Of a stretch of DNA of 64,000 nt, positions 1-9,849 are shown in pieces. A model generated the notes under the pieces. That model made no database searches. It was not told the DNA's origin and worked only from the letters and a program-made list of their open reading frames with translations. Location: positions 806,001 through 870,000 of the forward strand of contig NZ_FNXY01000003.1 of the NCBI RefSeq assembly GCF_900108855.1. Reading direction: 5' to 3'. Every line of letters begins with the position of its first letter. The first letter of the stretch is position 1. The translations under genes were made by a program, and so were the position numbers. Source of the stretch: Dyadobacter koreensis (GTDB lineage: Bacteria; Bacteroidota; Bacteroidia; Cytophagales; Spirosomataceae).

Positions 1-1194
1 TATCAACTTCGCGGGGCCAATGCATCAATCTCAACAGATACTATAAACCTTCCGGTCGATCCTCAGCAGATAAAAATCCATCTTGCAACGGCATATTTTG
101 GAGATCTTTCTAATCTCGCCATTTCTTATGCCATGCTAAAAAATACAACCAAAAGTCCCAGAGATGCAGATTGGATAGATCTGGATGGTGACAAGGCAAC
201 CATTTCAGTCGGAGACCTGAGCGTTGGAAACTACACGCTTTTCGTGAAAAAAATAAATGGATTTGGAGCTGAAAATTATACGATAAGAAAAATCACAATC
301 ATTGTTCCTCCATCCTGGTATGAGACGTTGTGGTTTCAATTTATTTGCCTGCTGCTGGCCGTACTGGGAATTTATTTGTTTTTAAAAATAAGACTCCGCA
401 TCATTCGTAAAGAAAATCGCCTGCTGGAACTAAAAATTGCAAGACGCACAAGGAAATTAGAGCATACGCTTGGAGCTCTGGAGAAGTCCGAACAAGAGCT
501 CCAAAGGCAAATGCATATCCAGACCCGGCTCATTGCTTCCATGTCACATGATATTAAAACGCCTTTAAAATTTGTATCAAAATCGGCAGGAAGAATTGAT
601 CTCATGGTCAAAAACGAGCGATTTGAATCGGTATCAGAGCTGGGAAAAACGATCGAATTCACTGCCGATCATATGCACAATTTACTGGAAAACCTGATTG
701 GATATGTAAAAACACAGGTATATGGAAGCAGCATTTTATTTGAAGAGACAAATCTGAAACAATCACTCGGAGAGAATCTGGAAATATTTAAAGGTGTTTT
801 GAGCGAACATGCAAACAAATTTTCGAACGAAATAGACAGCAGCATAACAGTAAACACTAATCCACAGCTACTAGGTATTATTGTCCATAATCTGGTGGAT
901 AACGCAAATAAAGTTTGCCACGGTGGTTTTATAAGAATGCATGCAGAAATTCAGGGGAACAGCAAACACCTGATCATTTCCGACTCCGGGCCCGGAATGC
1001 CTGACGATATTATGCAATGGCTAAACAATCAATCCAAACTGGACTCTTTCGAAAAATCAAAACTGTTATTTAAATCCTACGGTGGACTAGGATTAACAAT
1101 TGTTAAGGAAATTTCTATGATGCTGAGATTAAGAATTTTTGTCGAGAAGTTTGACGGAACTCATGTCCATATCATTTTTCCGGAAGAAAATTAA
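1..1194 (+). CDS. Sensor histidine kinase, 3' part (5' end outside window)
   Basis: The reading frame is open from the first base, so the gene is cut by the window edge and 397 residues remain. In order: the end of a beta-sandwich like the Y_Y_Y domain that follows two-component beta-propellers, one membrane segment (about nt 320-385), a coiled coil, and a HisKA domain with the phospho-acceptor His at 547-549 (motif MSHDIKTP). The HATPase domain follows, with N box (HNLVDNAN), G1 (DSGPGMP) and G2 (GGLGLTIV). This architecture belongs to the large periplasmic-propeller kinases of Bacteroidota, so a periplasmic ligand sensor is likely. The stop lies 3 bp from the stop of a convergent response regulator gene, a possible partner. 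The ligand cannot be judged from this fragment. Confidence 0.85.
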   Translation, partial: YQLRGANASISTDTINLPVDPQQIKIHLATAYFGDLSNLAISYAMLKNTTKSPRDADWIDLDGDKATISVGDLSVGNYTLFVKKINGFGAENYTIRKITIIVPPSWYETLWFQFICLLLAVLGIYLFLKIRLRIIRKENRLLELKIARRTRKLEHTLGALEKSEQELQRQMHIQTRLIASMSHDIKTPLKFVSKSAGRIDLMVKNERFESVSELGKTIEFTADHMHNLLENLIGYVKTQVYGSSILFEETNLKQSLGENLEIFKGVLSEHANKFSNEIDSSITVNTNPQLLGIIVHNLVDNANKVCHGGFIRMHAEIQGNSKHLIISDSGPGMPDDIMQWLNNQSKLDSFEKSKLLFKSYGGLGLTIVKEISMMLRLRIFVEKFDGTHVHIIFPEEN

Positions 1195-1197
1195 CTT

Positions 1198-1845
1198 CTA
1201 ATTTTCCATCTCCTCCGTTTTATATAATTCCAGCTTCCTGAACATTTCAATGACGTTACTTACCTCCATTTTCTCAAAAATCCGCGACTTGTAAGTGCTA
1301 ATTGTTGTCTCTTTCAAATCCAGGATTGTCGCTATCTCCTTTGTCCATTTCCCCTGGGCAAGAAGATACATTACTTCAAGCTCTCTTTTGGAAAGATCCT
1401 CAAGTGGATTAGAACTGATATATTTATTGTCAAGAATGTTTTTCACCATCAACCTCTGGACTTTGGCACTCACATACTTACCATCGTTCAGAACAGACAT
1501 GATGGCAGCTTTGTAATCGTCCTCTGAGGCTCCTTTTGATAAATATCCGTTAGCTCCGGCATTTAGGTAGTGTAACGCATAAATTTCCTCTTCCAAGCCG
1601 GAGAAAATCAGAACCTTTACAACTGGCTGAATTTTACGAATGATTTGGATCATTCTGTTGTTTTCACCTTCCGGAATATTAATATCCAACAAAACCATAT
1701 CGAAAGCTGATCTCGAGAGAATGTCAAGAGCTGTGCTGAAAGTTGCGGCCTGTTGTACTTCAACTGTTGAAAACATATCTGTGATCAAAAACTCAATGCC
1801 CATACGAACGATGGCGTGATCTTCAACAATCAATATTCTTTTCAT
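1198..1845 (-). CDS. NarL/FixJ-type response regulator
   Basis: A 215-residue protein with an N-terminal receiver domain (phospho-acceptor Asp in MVLLDINIP, conserved Lys in YLSKGA) and a C-terminal LuxR-type helix-turn-helix (LSKRELEVMYLLAQG, KEIATILDLKETTIS). It should be phosphorylated by a histidine kinase and bind DNA through the LuxR domain. It converges on the upstream kinase gene and is similar throughout to the next regulator at 2031-2663, suggesting a duplication. Start ATG at 1845. The target genes are unknown. The nearest kinase candidate is the truncated one at 1-1194. Confidence 0.88.
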   Translation of the reverse strand: MKRILIVEDHAIVRMGIEFLITDMFSTVEVQQAATFSTALDILSRSAFDMVLLDINIPEGENNRMIQIIRKIQPVVKVLIFSGLEEEIYALHYLNAGANGYLSKGASEDDYKAAIMSVLNDGKYVSAKVQRLMVKNILDNKYISSNPLEDLSKRELEVMYLLAQGKWTKEIATILDLKETTISTYKSRIFEKMEVSNVIEMFRKLELYKTEEMEN

Positions 1846-1978
1846 AACAGATCAGATACTTTTAAGCGGGGGACACAAAATTACAGAATTTAAGCAAACC
1901 TTATTATAAAAATTTTTCTACTGAAAATAAGAACTAAGTTTACAAATCGCTGCATGATACTACCTGATTCATAAAAAA

Positions 1979-2005
1979 ACAGATGCCGGAATTTCCGGCA
2001 TCTGT
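1979..2005 (-). terminator. Rho-independent terminator of the second response regulator
   Basis: Perfect 12-bp inverted repeat (ACAGATGCCGGA and its complement) with a 3-nt loop. On the minus strand it is followed by seven T residues. It sits 26 bp beyond the stop of the 2031-2663 gene, so the two regulators are probably separate transcripts. Confidence 0.85.
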
Positions 2006-2030
2006 CTCACATTCGGGACGAACCCATAAT

Positions 2031-2663
2031 TTAACTGTCGATGAGTTTGATCTTCGTGATCAATTCCACAATATTTTTAACGCCCATCTTTTCAAAGATC
2101 CGAGCCTTGTAAGTACTTACGGTTGACAACTGTAAACTAAGCTTTTCTGCAATTTTTGCTGTCCCAAAACCTTCCTTAAGGAGATTCATAACATCTTTTT
2201 CTCTCGGAGAAAGACTTACAATTGGGTCCGGCAAAAACTCTTTTGGGTTGATAAGCCTGTTAATATTGATCTGCTGCATGTCAGCACTCATATATTTCTT
2301 GTTATCGAGCACGCTCAGGACTGCAGTCTTAAACTCATCCTCTGCTGCATCTTTTGACAAGTAACCATCTGCCCCGGCTTGAAGATATAACAAGCCATAC
2401 AGCTGTTCATCATAACTCGAAAACATTAGAATACGAATATCAGGGCGCTTGATTCGAATTGTCTCAATCATTTTCGTGTTATTACCACCTGGAATATTAA
2501 TATCCAAAATAAGTAAATCGAAATTTTGACTACTTAATTCTAAGAGCACTTTCTGAAACGTATCGACGCCGGTAATTTGAGATTCCGGTATCAGAGATTT
2601 TAGGAGGTGTTTTGTTCCGATTCGTACAACTGCGTGATCCTCGGCAATAAGTATGTGCTTCAT
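2031..2663 (-). CDS. NarL/FixJ-type response regulator (paralogue)
   Basis: A 210-residue receiver plus LuxR helix-turn-helix protein. The phospho-acceptor Asp is in LLILDINIP, the conserved Lys in YLSKDA, and the recognition region in LSPREKDVMNLLKEG with TAKIAEKLSLQLSTVS. It keeps the same layout as the neighbour at 1198-1845, including the unusual DINIP-x-G-x-N sequence after the phosphorylation site, which points to a local duplication. Start ATG at 2663. A clear terminator follows. A 652-bp AT-rich intergenic stretch lies upstream and presumably holds its promoter. No target is evident. Confidence 0.88.
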   Translation of the reverse strand: MKHILIAEDHAVVRIGTKHLLKSLIPESQITGVDTFQKVLLELSSQNFDLLILDINIPGGNNTKMIETIRIKRPDIRILMFSSYDEQLYGLLYLQAGADGYLSKDAAEDEFKTAVLSVLDNKKYMSADMQQININRLINPKEFLPDPIVSLSPREKDVMNLLKEGFGTAKIAEKLSLQLSTVSTYKARIFEKMGVKNIVELITKIKLIDS

Positions 2664-3315
2664 GAAAAGTTTATATACTAGATGACACTAGAAATAGTAT
2701 TACTCCAAAGTTAGAATTAATTACGAACCAAAACACGAAATTGTCATCATAATTCTAAATACTTGGTACATAGACGTAATAACTTCCCTAATAGATGGTG
2801 AAAAGATGATTAAACTATAATAAAATAACCTTGAATTTAAGTTCGACGTACCGTCATATCACGGAACATATGCTTTTTAATGATTAAACCCGCGTCATTT
2901 TAGATTAGAGGTACAAGTTAGATATTTTAGTTAAAAAACAGCTTATTAAAGTCTCGTTATTCGTTTTTTGCCTAAACTTTATTTTAAAGATGAAATTACA
3001 AAGATTAAATTACAAAGATAATTCGATAAAAAAAATCATCTAACTCCTACAAAAATTGGAAGCTTACTCTACACGTTTATAGGAAAAATGTGAAAAAAAA
3101 TCAGAGTTAATATTAAATATCTATTATACAACCAATTAACAATATTATTTTATAGTAATCTATCTATTTAAAACAGGAAGCAATTAATTTTAGAATTGAA
3201 ATCAAACCAATTTTGTTGATAATGAAATGAGAATATTATCCAACGGTATGTTAAAAAGTTGACATTACATTCTGATAAAATTGTTATAATTACTTACACA
3301 CACACTTAGAAAAAC
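2664..3315. other. Long AT-rich intergenic region
   Basis: About 650 bp between two divergently transcribed genes. It is very AT-rich with many stops in all frames, and I see no gene, RNA gene or long repeat in it. It must contain promoters for both flanking genes. A small inverted repeat (CTAG-atgaca-CTAG) lies near 2680. Confidence 0.5.
3259..3290 (+). promoter_or_regulatory. Possible promoter of the acetyltransferase-like gene
   Basis: TTGACA at 3259-3264 and TATAAT at 3285-3290, separated by 20 bp, end 25 bp upstream of the predicted TTG start at 3316. The hexamers match the general bacterial consensus, but the spacing is longer than the usual 17 and Bacteroidota prefer another -7 element, so this is tentative. 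Confidence 0.25.
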
Positions 3316-4293
3316 TTGGAAAAACGAAATTTCAGATGGGTTAAGGGCCTGCATGAGGTCAGGCGGGGTACGCTATATTCCTTCAAAGATGAATCCCATA
3401 GCTTTAAACCAGACCTGTTTAACACTCCGGATCATCTCAGTACACAGGGACACAAGGACTCATTTTTATTTTGTTTGTCCAGAATCAATTCTCCCATGAT
3501 TTCAGCTTTAATCCATTTTTACAAAGAGAGAGGATTGAACTTCCATTCGCCGTACCGAGCACCTTTCGGCGGAATAAACTGCAGTGAAGACTGTACTGCT
3601 GAAGAGCTTAATTTTCTTCTTTGCTGTGTCAATAAAACCGCCATTTGTGAGAAAATAAAATATGTAACGATCACAGCACGGCCATCCTGCTATAATCAAG
3701 CGCTTCATGAAGTAACGGACAAAATTTACCTGCAAGCCGGCTTCATACATTTCTTAAACCAACGCAACTTCCATATCGAGGTCAGACAGCTTCCTTTTTC
3801 TGATATTATCTGCAAGCAAGAATCGAGGAGATTAAACAAGTGTAAAAGGGAAGGTTTTGAAGTTGCGCAGGTGATGAATCCTGTTATGTCAACAATATAT
3901 CTCTTTCTTGAAAATTCTTTCAAACAAAAACAATATCCATTATCGATTTCAGGAAGTCAATTAGATACACTGTTTAATCGGTTCCCTGATAAATTTTTAG
4001 TTTTTGCTGTACATAGCGAATCCAGGCTGATTGCTGTCAGCATTGCAGTCAGAGTCAATGAAAGAGTCCTTTATAACTTTTTAATGGCCGATCTTCATTC
4101 GTATAGAAGTTTCAGTCCAGGTGTGCTGCTCTACGAGGGAATCTATACTTATTGTCAGAAGGAAGAAATAATCATACTGGATCAGGGTATCTCTGTTGAT
4201 CACAATGGACTGGAAAAACCAGAACTGATTCGTTTTAAGAAAAATCTTGGCGGGCAGGAATCCCTGAAAATTACATATAAAAAATATTTGTAA
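3316..4293 (+). CDS. GNAT/FemAB-like acetyltransferase, putative
   Basis: A 325-residue soluble protein. The C-terminal half (about 165-325) resembles GNAT/FemAB-like acyltransferases of polysaccharide loci: an RRLNKCKREGF-type start, a central strand with FAVHSESRLIAVSIAV, and a closing substrate region with DQGIS. The N-terminal half looks like a degenerate copy of the fold. The start is unusual: an in-frame TAG at 3307-3309 leaves TTG at 3316 as the first usable codon. It converges with the methyltransferase at 4296 with a 2-bp gap. The substrate is unknown; a role in modifying a sugar or cell-surface precursor is inferred from the neighbourhood only. Confidence 0.6.
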   Translation: MEKRNFRWVKGLHEVRRGTLYSFKDESHSFKPDLFNTPDHLSTQGHKDSFLFCLSRINSPMISALIHFYKERGLNFHSPYRAPFGGINCSEDCTAEELNFLLCCVNKTAICEKIKYVTITARPSCYNQALHEVTDKIYLQAGFIHFLNQRNFHIEVRQLPFSDIICKQESRRLNKCKREGFEVAQVMNPVMSTIYLFLENSFKQKQYPLSISGSQLDTLFNRFPDKFLVFAVHSESRLIAVSIAVRVNERVLYNFLMADLHSYRSFSPGVLLYEGIYTYCQKEEIIILDQGISVDHNGLEKPELIRFKKNLGGQESLKITYKKYL

Positions 4294-4295
4294 GC

Positions 4296-4940
4296 TCAAA
4301 TCCCCAGGCAATTTCCGTCTCTGTAAAAAACCGTAGAGCAGCTTTCATGACCAACAATTGGCAGCATTCCCCGAAAATCGATGCTTTTATAGCCTTTATT
4401 GGTCATAAGATCCTTTGCCGGCTGATACCAGTCACGTTCTGAATTGTCCAGAATTAAAACACCATCTTCCGTTAAATATTCGGCAGCGAAAGCAGTGCAC
4501 TTTACCCGATTCCGGCCATCTACAACAATGATGTTATATTTTTTTCCTTCATTTTTCACAGCCTCCACATAAGAAGGTCCTTGCGGGCGGGAATAAACAA
4601 TGGAGTTTGCAGGAAGTTTCGGTTTGATTATTTCAATCCACTGGGCATCATGTTCAACGGCAGCGATATGTTTTACACGTGCACCATACCAGCGCGTAGA
4701 ATTTCCCGATCCGTATTCAAAAACTTCGAAATTTGGTTTGATTCTTGGTTCAAGAAAAAAGATAAATGAGTAAGTATACCAGGGCAACGGATTTCCGGCA
4801 GCATCAACGGATTGTTTAGAGTGAAAACTTCTGAACCAACCGTATTCTTTCAGAGCACTTTTTAAATATAGCTGAACAGCCCCGCCAAAACCAACTGAAT
4901 TTAGAATTCCCCAACCCTGCTTTTTTAAAAACTTAACCAT
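4296..4940 (-). CDS. Class I SAM-dependent methyltransferase-like protein
   Basis: 214 residues. A glycine-rich motif I (VFEYGSGNSTRWY), an acidic post-I position (AAVEHDAQW), IIVVDGRNR in the motif IV area and GVLILDNSERDWY resemble small methyltransferases found among glycosyltransferase genes. The substrate is not deducible. Start ATG at 4940. Flanked by the convergent acetyltransferase-like gene and the divergent FkbM gene, it probably acts on a surface glycan or its precursor, which is inference from position. Confidence 0.65.
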   Translation of the reverse strand: MVKFLKKQGWGILNSVGFGGAVQLYLKSALKEYGWFRSFHSKQSVDAAGNPLPWYTYSFIFFLEPRIKPNFEVFEYGSGNSTRWYGARVKHIAAVEHDAQWIEIIKPKLPANSIVYSRPQGPSYVEAVKNEGKKYNIIVVDGRNRVKCTAFAAEYLTEDGVLILDNSERDWYQPAKDLMTNKGYKSIDFRGMLPIVGHESCSTVFYRDGNCLGI

Positions 4941-5115
4941 TTTATCCGCTTATTCCGAAAGATATTTGTGACAATTTTAACCCTGAAATATTCTGGTTTC
5001 CGGCGTAGCTACGAAACGCCAATTTTGCACAGGGGCTGCAAATATACTACATTAGCATTCAATTTTAATATTTGTATTGATAGCGGGAATAATTTCAAAA
5101 TCCCTCAGTTTTAGA

Positions 5116-5997
5116 ATGAAATTAAAAACGATAAAGACGGTTCTGGGCCACCCTTTAAACAAAAACAGAAAGGTAAAAGCATTGATGACACTCTTCAAAA
5201 GAGGCCTGGTCATTCGCTTACATAAACATCCGATGGTCTACCCGTTTGTTGAACATGTTTCTCTGGTTGTGGATAAGGGTATGTCGAGCGCGGAACTGCA
5301 AATTTATACCGGCTTATACGATACAAATGAGATGCTTTTTGTGATGCATTACCTGCGTCCGGAAGATACATTTGTGGATGTGGGTGCTAATATTGGTGTT
5401 TATTCTGTTCTGGCATCAGGGATAACCGGCGCAAAATCGTTATCGTTTGAACCGATCCCATCTACATTTGCAAACCTGAAACGCAATATCAATTACAATA
5501 ATCTTCAAGACAGATCAGAGCTTTATAATCTGGGTGTTGGTGATAAGGAGGAAACGTTGATTTTTTCAAATTCACTGGATGCGATCAATCATGTGATCAA
5601 TGATAACACTTTTGGCGGTCCGGTTACAGAAGTTCCGGTAAATTCGCTGGATAATTTATTGGTTGATAAAAACATCAATTTACTAAAAATCGATGTGGAA
5701 GGTTTTGAAGCCAATGTCATCAACGGGGCTTCAAAAACACTTGAAAGGCCGGAGCTGAAAATTATTATTATGGAAACCAACGGACTTTCCGATCAATATG
5801 AATTCGGCCAGAATTACATCCACGACAAACTTTTGAGCCTGGGCTTTATGCCGTATAATTATTTTCCTTCTGAAAGAAAACTTACTAAAATAACCGCTAC
5901 AAATCCTGAAAATACCATTTATATCCGTGACCTGGCTTTTGTTGAGAATCGTGTAAAAACGTCGAGGAAAATTAAATTAGGCGATAATTTGATTTGA
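5116..5997 (+). CDS. FkbM family methyltransferase
   Basis: The FkbM signature is clear: motif I FVDVGANIGVYSVLAS (about residues 87-102), the following FEPIP, and LLKIDVEGFEANVI. FkbM enzymes are SAM-dependent O-methyltransferases, often acting on sugars in polysaccharide or antibiotic pathways. I chose ATG at 5116, giving 293 residues. A TTG 39 bp upstream at 5077 would add 13 residues that do not look like part of the fold. The stop is 3 bp from the stop of the convergent flippase gene. Confidence 0.85.
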   Translation: MKLKTIKTVLGHPLNKNRKVKALMTLFKRGLVIRLHKHPMVYPFVEHVSLVVDKGMSSAELQIYTGLYDTNEMLFVMHYLRPEDTFVDVGANIGVYSVLASGITGAKSLSFEPIPSTFANLKRNINYNNLQDRSELYNLGVGDKEETLIFSNSLDAINHVINDNTFGGPVTEVPVNSLDNLLVDKNINLLKIDVEGFEANVINGASKTLERPELKIIIMETNGLSDQYEFGQNYIHDKLLSLGFMPYNYFPSERKLTKITATNPENTIYIRDLAFVENRVKTSRKIKLGDNLI

Positions 5998-6000
5998 AAT

Positions 6001-7500
6001 TTATTTCAAAAATCTTGTCTGTAAGCCGCTTACCAGATCATTGATCTCCTCAGATATTTTAAACCTTACGATTAAAATAATAAACAAGAGTATGATGATT
6101 ATTGAGCGCAAAGCCATCATCAACATGGCCGAAACAATGGTTCTAGTATACTCCGGAATCAGGAAAGTAATTGCATACAAAAAAGCCAGAATTAAGGCAA
6201 CCTGTAACGTTTTATTTGTAAAGGGAAGCACACCAAATTTCCACCAAACGAAAGTCATTCTGACAATCGAGTAAACCAAAGTGGTAAAGGCAGTTGCAAT
6301 GGCTGCTCCCACAAAACCGTGGATTGGGATCAACCATAGGTTCAGCAAAAAACCTAGAATAGCCGACGCAACAATAAATAATGTAGCAAATCTGAAAAAT
6401 TTCGAATACATGATAATTTCTGTATTCAAACCTGTTGCGATGTCGAACACCTTTACCAAAGCAAGAAACAGCACCACGTATTTGCCTTCTCCATACGTAC
6501 TTCCTTTTGGTATTAAAAAGAAAATATCGTCGATACTGGCCCAGATCAATAAAAATACAACCCCACCCGCAATAAGCTGATTCAACGCTGACTTTTGATT
6601 CATGGTCCGCACATGATCATAATCACCTTTCACCAAAGAAGCCGCCAGTAACGGAATCGATATTTGAGCAATTGCTTTTTTCGGAATTTCAATAATTCCG
6701 GCGATATAAGAAGCGATGATAAAAATCCCGGCGCTGACCAGTCCTTTTTTCCCAGCCACCATCGTTCGGTCAATAAAAAGCATCAGGTTTACTCCTACCC
6801 CACCAAGCAATGTAAATCCGCCATAACCAAGCATTTGTATGATTAACGATCGTGTCAGGATTTTTGTATCAGGAAACCGGAAATATAATCTGCCAAGCTG
6901 TTTGATATAACCAAGCAAAATGACAACCGCTAAACCATAAGATGCTACGACCAGATACAACATGGCTTCAAAACTTAGCCAGCCCAATCCAAACATCAAA
7001 ATCAGCAAGACATTGGCTAATTTGAGATATACTTCTCTAATAAAATTTGGAACAGCAATTCGGGAATTATTTCTGCAATAAGCTTCAAGAACGGAAATAT
7101 AGATCCAGAACGTCGTTAAGGGAATAACCAGAAAATGATATTTCAAAAACATCGGCGACTCCTCTGCGAAATAAGCATGGATCGCCGGTGTGAATACGAG
7201 ATAGATAATCCCGAACATCACTGCGCCTATAAAAGGGAGAAGAAGAAGAAAAGCAAGAATTCCATGATGTTCTTCCTCGTCATTTCGGAAAAGACTGAAA
7301 AATTTGTCCGCTATAAAGGGAGTTCCTAAATGTGCAAATGCTGCAAAAAGTAAACTATTTTCAAAAAGCAAACGTGAAAGTGCGTATTGCTCTACGGATA
7401 AAAATTTCGTAGAAACATACATCTGGTTCACGATACCAATCCCTACCCCAATGTACGATCCAAGACCTGCTTTAAGACTCTGACGAACAACGATTCCCAC
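6001..7500 (-). CDS. Polysaccharide flippase (Wzx/MATE-like)
   Basis: A 499-residue, very hydrophobic protein with about 12-14 membrane helices and the layout of the oligosaccharide flippase (polysaccharide biosynthesis) family, including the N-terminal pattern Q-S-L-K-x-x-L-x-x-Y-x-G-V-x-I-G. It would move undecaprenyl-linked glycan units across the inner membrane. The start is GTG at 7500. It lies 9 bp from the end of the epimerase gene in the same orientation, so 11298 to 6001 looks like one leftward unit of sugar synthesis, transfer and export genes, possibly with an internal break near 9850-10030. Confidence 0.85.
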   Translation of the reverse strand: MGIVVRQSLKAGLGSYIGVGIGIVNQMYVSTKFLSVEQYALSRLLFENSLLFAAFAHLGTPFIADKFFSLFRNDEEEHHGILAFLLLLPFIGAVMFGIIYLVFTPAIHAYFAEESPMFLKYHFLVIPLTTFWIYISVLEAYCRNNSRIAVPNFIREVYLKLANVLLILMFGLGWLSFEAMLYLVVASYGLAVVILLGYIKQLGRLYFRFPDTKILTRSLIIQMLGYGGFTLLGGVGVNLMLFIDRTMVAGKKGLVSAGIFIIASYIAGIIEIPKKAIAQISIPLLAASLVKGDYDHVRTMNQKSALNQLIAGGVVFLLIWASIDDIFFLIPKGSTYGEGKYVVLFLALVKVFDIATGLNTEIIMYSKFFRFATLFIVASAILGFLLNLWLIPIHGFVGAAIATAFTTLVYSIVRMTFVWWKFGVLPFTNKTLQVALILAFLYAITFLIPEYTRTIVSAMLMMALRSIIIILLFIILIVRFKISEEINDLVSGLQTRFLK

Positions 7501-7509
7501 TCTGAAAGT

Positions 7510-8610
7510 CTAGTTAGCGTATTTTTGTATCAATATTTCTGCGATACGTTCAGCGGCATGTCCGTCCCAGAATGGAGGAATTACGCCTTCTTTCACTCTT
7601 CCGGCTAGGATATCCTGCACTTTTTCAGCCACAGAAACCGGGTCTAGGTCACTTAGCAAAATATTGGTTCCCAACTCCACCGTAACCGGGCGTTCTGTAC
7701 TTGCACGGAAAGTCAGGCAAGGCACTTGCAGATAAGTTGTTTCTTCCTGAATTCCGCCTGAATCAGTGATGATCAAAGCAGCATTTTCCATCAAATGCAA
7801 AAATTCAAGATAACCCTGCGGTTCCATCAAAATCACATTATCGAGACTTTGCAATTCATCCAGCAAACCCCAGGTTTCCATATTTTTCAGCGTTCTTGGA
7901 TGAACGGGAAAAAGTACGGTTTTACTTTTTGAAGTTTCTTTAATGATTTTCAAAATATTGGATAATCCTTCCTGAAAATCCACATTGCTCGGACGGTGCA
8001 TGGTCATCAAAACATAAGATTTTGACTCCAAACCAAGATCTTTCAGCAGCGTTAAAGTCGAAGCTTTCTGGCGGTAATATACCAAAGAATCGATCATCAC
8101 ATTACCGACAAAATGGACTTTTTCATCAGGAATACTTTCTCTTTTCAGGTTGTCTATACCTGCTTGTTCCGTAACAAAAAGATCGTCAGCGATACAATCC
8201 GTCATGATCCGGTTAATTTCTTCCGGCATTCCACGGTCGCCGCTTCTCAAACCTGCTTCCACGTGAACAACAGGAATATGCTCTTTTACAGCTACCATCG
8301 CACAGGCAATTGTTGAATTCACATCACCAACGACCAGCACCACGTCCGGTTTTTCAGCCAGCATAACCTGCTCAAATTCGATCATGATCCTAGCTGTTTG
8401 CTGCGTATGTGAACCGCCACCGATACCCAGGAAATAATCCGGTTTCGGTAATTCCAGCTGATTAAAAAACACATCCGACATACGGGCATCGTAATGCTGA
8501 CCGGTATGAATGATTTTTGAATCGATTTCAGGATGTTGTAAAAAAGCGCGGTGCAACGGAGCCACTTTCATGAAGTTTGGACGGGCACCAACAATACTCA
8601 GGATTTTCAT
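7510..8610 (-). CDS. wecB: UDP-N-acetylglucosamine 2-epimerase, non-hydrolysing
   Basis: 366 residues, the usual length. It starts with ILSIVGARPNFMKVAPL, has VEAGLRSGD, MPEEINR, the HRPSNVD motif around the catalytic His and the TDSGGIQEE nucleotide-binding motif. It interconverts UDP-GlcNAc and UDP-ManNAc in the cytoplasm. Together with the upstream dehydrogenase this could supply an oxidised amino sugar for a surface polysaccharide. Start ATG at 8610, 27 bp after the upstream glycosyltransferase. Confidence 0.95.
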   Translation of the reverse strand: MKILSIVGARPNFMKVAPLHRAFLQHPEIDSKIIHTGQHYDARMSDVFFNQLELPKPDYFLGIGGGSHTQQTARIMIEFEQVMLAEKPDVVLVVGDVNSTIACAMVAVKEHIPVVHVEAGLRSGDRGMPEEINRIMTDCIADDLFVTEQAGIDNLKRESIPDEKVHFVGNVMIDSLVYYRQKASTLTLLKDLGLESKSYVLMTMHRPSNVDFQEGLSNILKIIKETSKSKTVLFPVHPRTLKNMETWGLLDELQSLDNVILMEPQGYLEFLHLMENAALIITDSGGIQEETTYLQVPCLTFRASTERPVTVELGTNILLSDLDPVSVAEKVQDILAGRVKEGVIPPFWDGHAAERIAEILIQKYAN

Positions 8611-8637
8611 TTTTTAATCAACCAGAATTTAAACGGA

Positions 8638-9849
8638 TCAGTGCGCCAATACATAATTGAAAGCAACCATGTATTCTTTCAGCACACTGTGTATATTGAT
8701 TTCTTCTTTTATTATTCGTAACGAATTTGCACCAAAGGTGCTGATTTTTTCGGGATCCTGAAGCAATGTTTTCATTTTCAGGTTCAGACTTTCCTGATTT
8801 CCGTTTTCAAAATAAAATCCATTGTATCCTTCTCTCACCAAACGTCTTTCCGTTCCATCCGCAACCGAACAAATAATCGGTTTGGCAAAACACATGGCGT
8901 CATTGATGGATAATCCACCCATTCCGCCCAGCAAATAAATTGACGAAACATGCAGATATTTACCCAACGTTAATGCGTCATAAACTCCGCCAACAAATTT
9001 TACATTGTCAGAAACACCAAGTTTTCCCGCCAGCTTTTTAAGATTTTCCTCCTCCGGACCAAAACCTACCACGACCAATTCAATATCAGGGAAAAACCTT
9101 TTTAAATCTTTAACTGATTGAATCAGCATATCGACGCGTTTCCATTTTACAAGTCTTCCTACATGAATAACGCGGTGCGGATTTTTAAGCAGAATTTCAG
9201 GTTGTTTTAAAACTTCTTCGTAAGCAGCCAGCAATTCATCGGTATCCGGAGAATTTGCAGCGATAAATATTTTCTCCTTAGGCACGCCATAACTTCCGAT
9301 GATATCCCGGCCTTCGTCATAATAATTGATATGGGCGTCGGCCAGCGGAAGATATAATTTTCGTAGCCAGGTAATTGCGCGGAAATAAAGTGCACCTTTC
9401 CAGTTTTTTTTATTTGCATCAAGATCTTCGGTAATGTTTTGTCCCGAATAATAATACTCCTGACTTTTCCCCCAATACGCCGTATTAAAGGGAATATCCC
9501 GGCAAATTAATTTTGCACCGATTTTTTTTAGTTTGAAATAAAATGGAGGATTAAGTACCAGTTGCAAAAAATATGGCCAGGACGACATTACAATAATGTC
9601 CGGTTTTATTTCCTGTAAAGTCGGGATAAGATTTTCGAAAAAAGACTTTCCGTACCAGGTTGTAAACTCAGGAAGTTCCACCAACCGGAAGTTCGCAGCT
9701 GATTTATCTTCCTTCACACCGGCGCCCAGGGCTTTGCTTTGTTGGGTTGGTTTGACGAGAATAACTTCGATTCCATAGTCGGAAACCATTTTATTCAATA
9801 TCAAGGCAAAATAATGCGGCAACCCCGCCATAACAAAACAAACACGCAT
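8638..9849 (-). CDS. Glycosyltransferase, GT4-like (GT-B fold)
   Basis: 403 residues. The C-terminal half has the GT4 donor-binding domain: HVGRLVKWKRVDMLIQ, VVVGFGPEEENLKKLA, VKFVGGVYD and an EX7E-related region around GGLSINDAMCFAKPIIC. The N-terminal acceptor domain starts MRVCFVMAGLPHYFA. The protein would transfer a sugar from a nucleotide donor onto a lipid-linked glycan at the cytoplasmic face. Donor and linkage cannot be read from the sequence. It lies in the leftward run with wecB and the flippase. Confidence 0.85.
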   Translation of the reverse strand: MRVCFVMAGLPHYFALILNKMVSDYGIEVILVKPTQQSKALGAGVKEDKSAANFRLVELPEFTTWYGKSFFENLIPTLQEIKPDIIVMSSWPYFLQLVLNPPFYFKLKKIGAKLICRDIPFNTAYWGKSQEYYYSGQNITEDLDANKKNWKGALYFRAITWLRKLYLPLADAHINYYDEGRDIIGSYGVPKEKIFIAANSPDTDELLAAYEEVLKQPEILLKNPHRVIHVGRLVKWKRVDMLIQSVKDLKRFFPDIELVVVGFGPEEENLKKLAGKLGVSDNVKFVGGVYDALTLGKYLHVSSIYLLGGMGGLSINDAMCFAKPIICSVADGTERRLVREGYNGFYFENGNQESLNLKMKTLLQDPEKISTFGANSLRIIKEEINIHSVLKEYMVAFNYVLAH

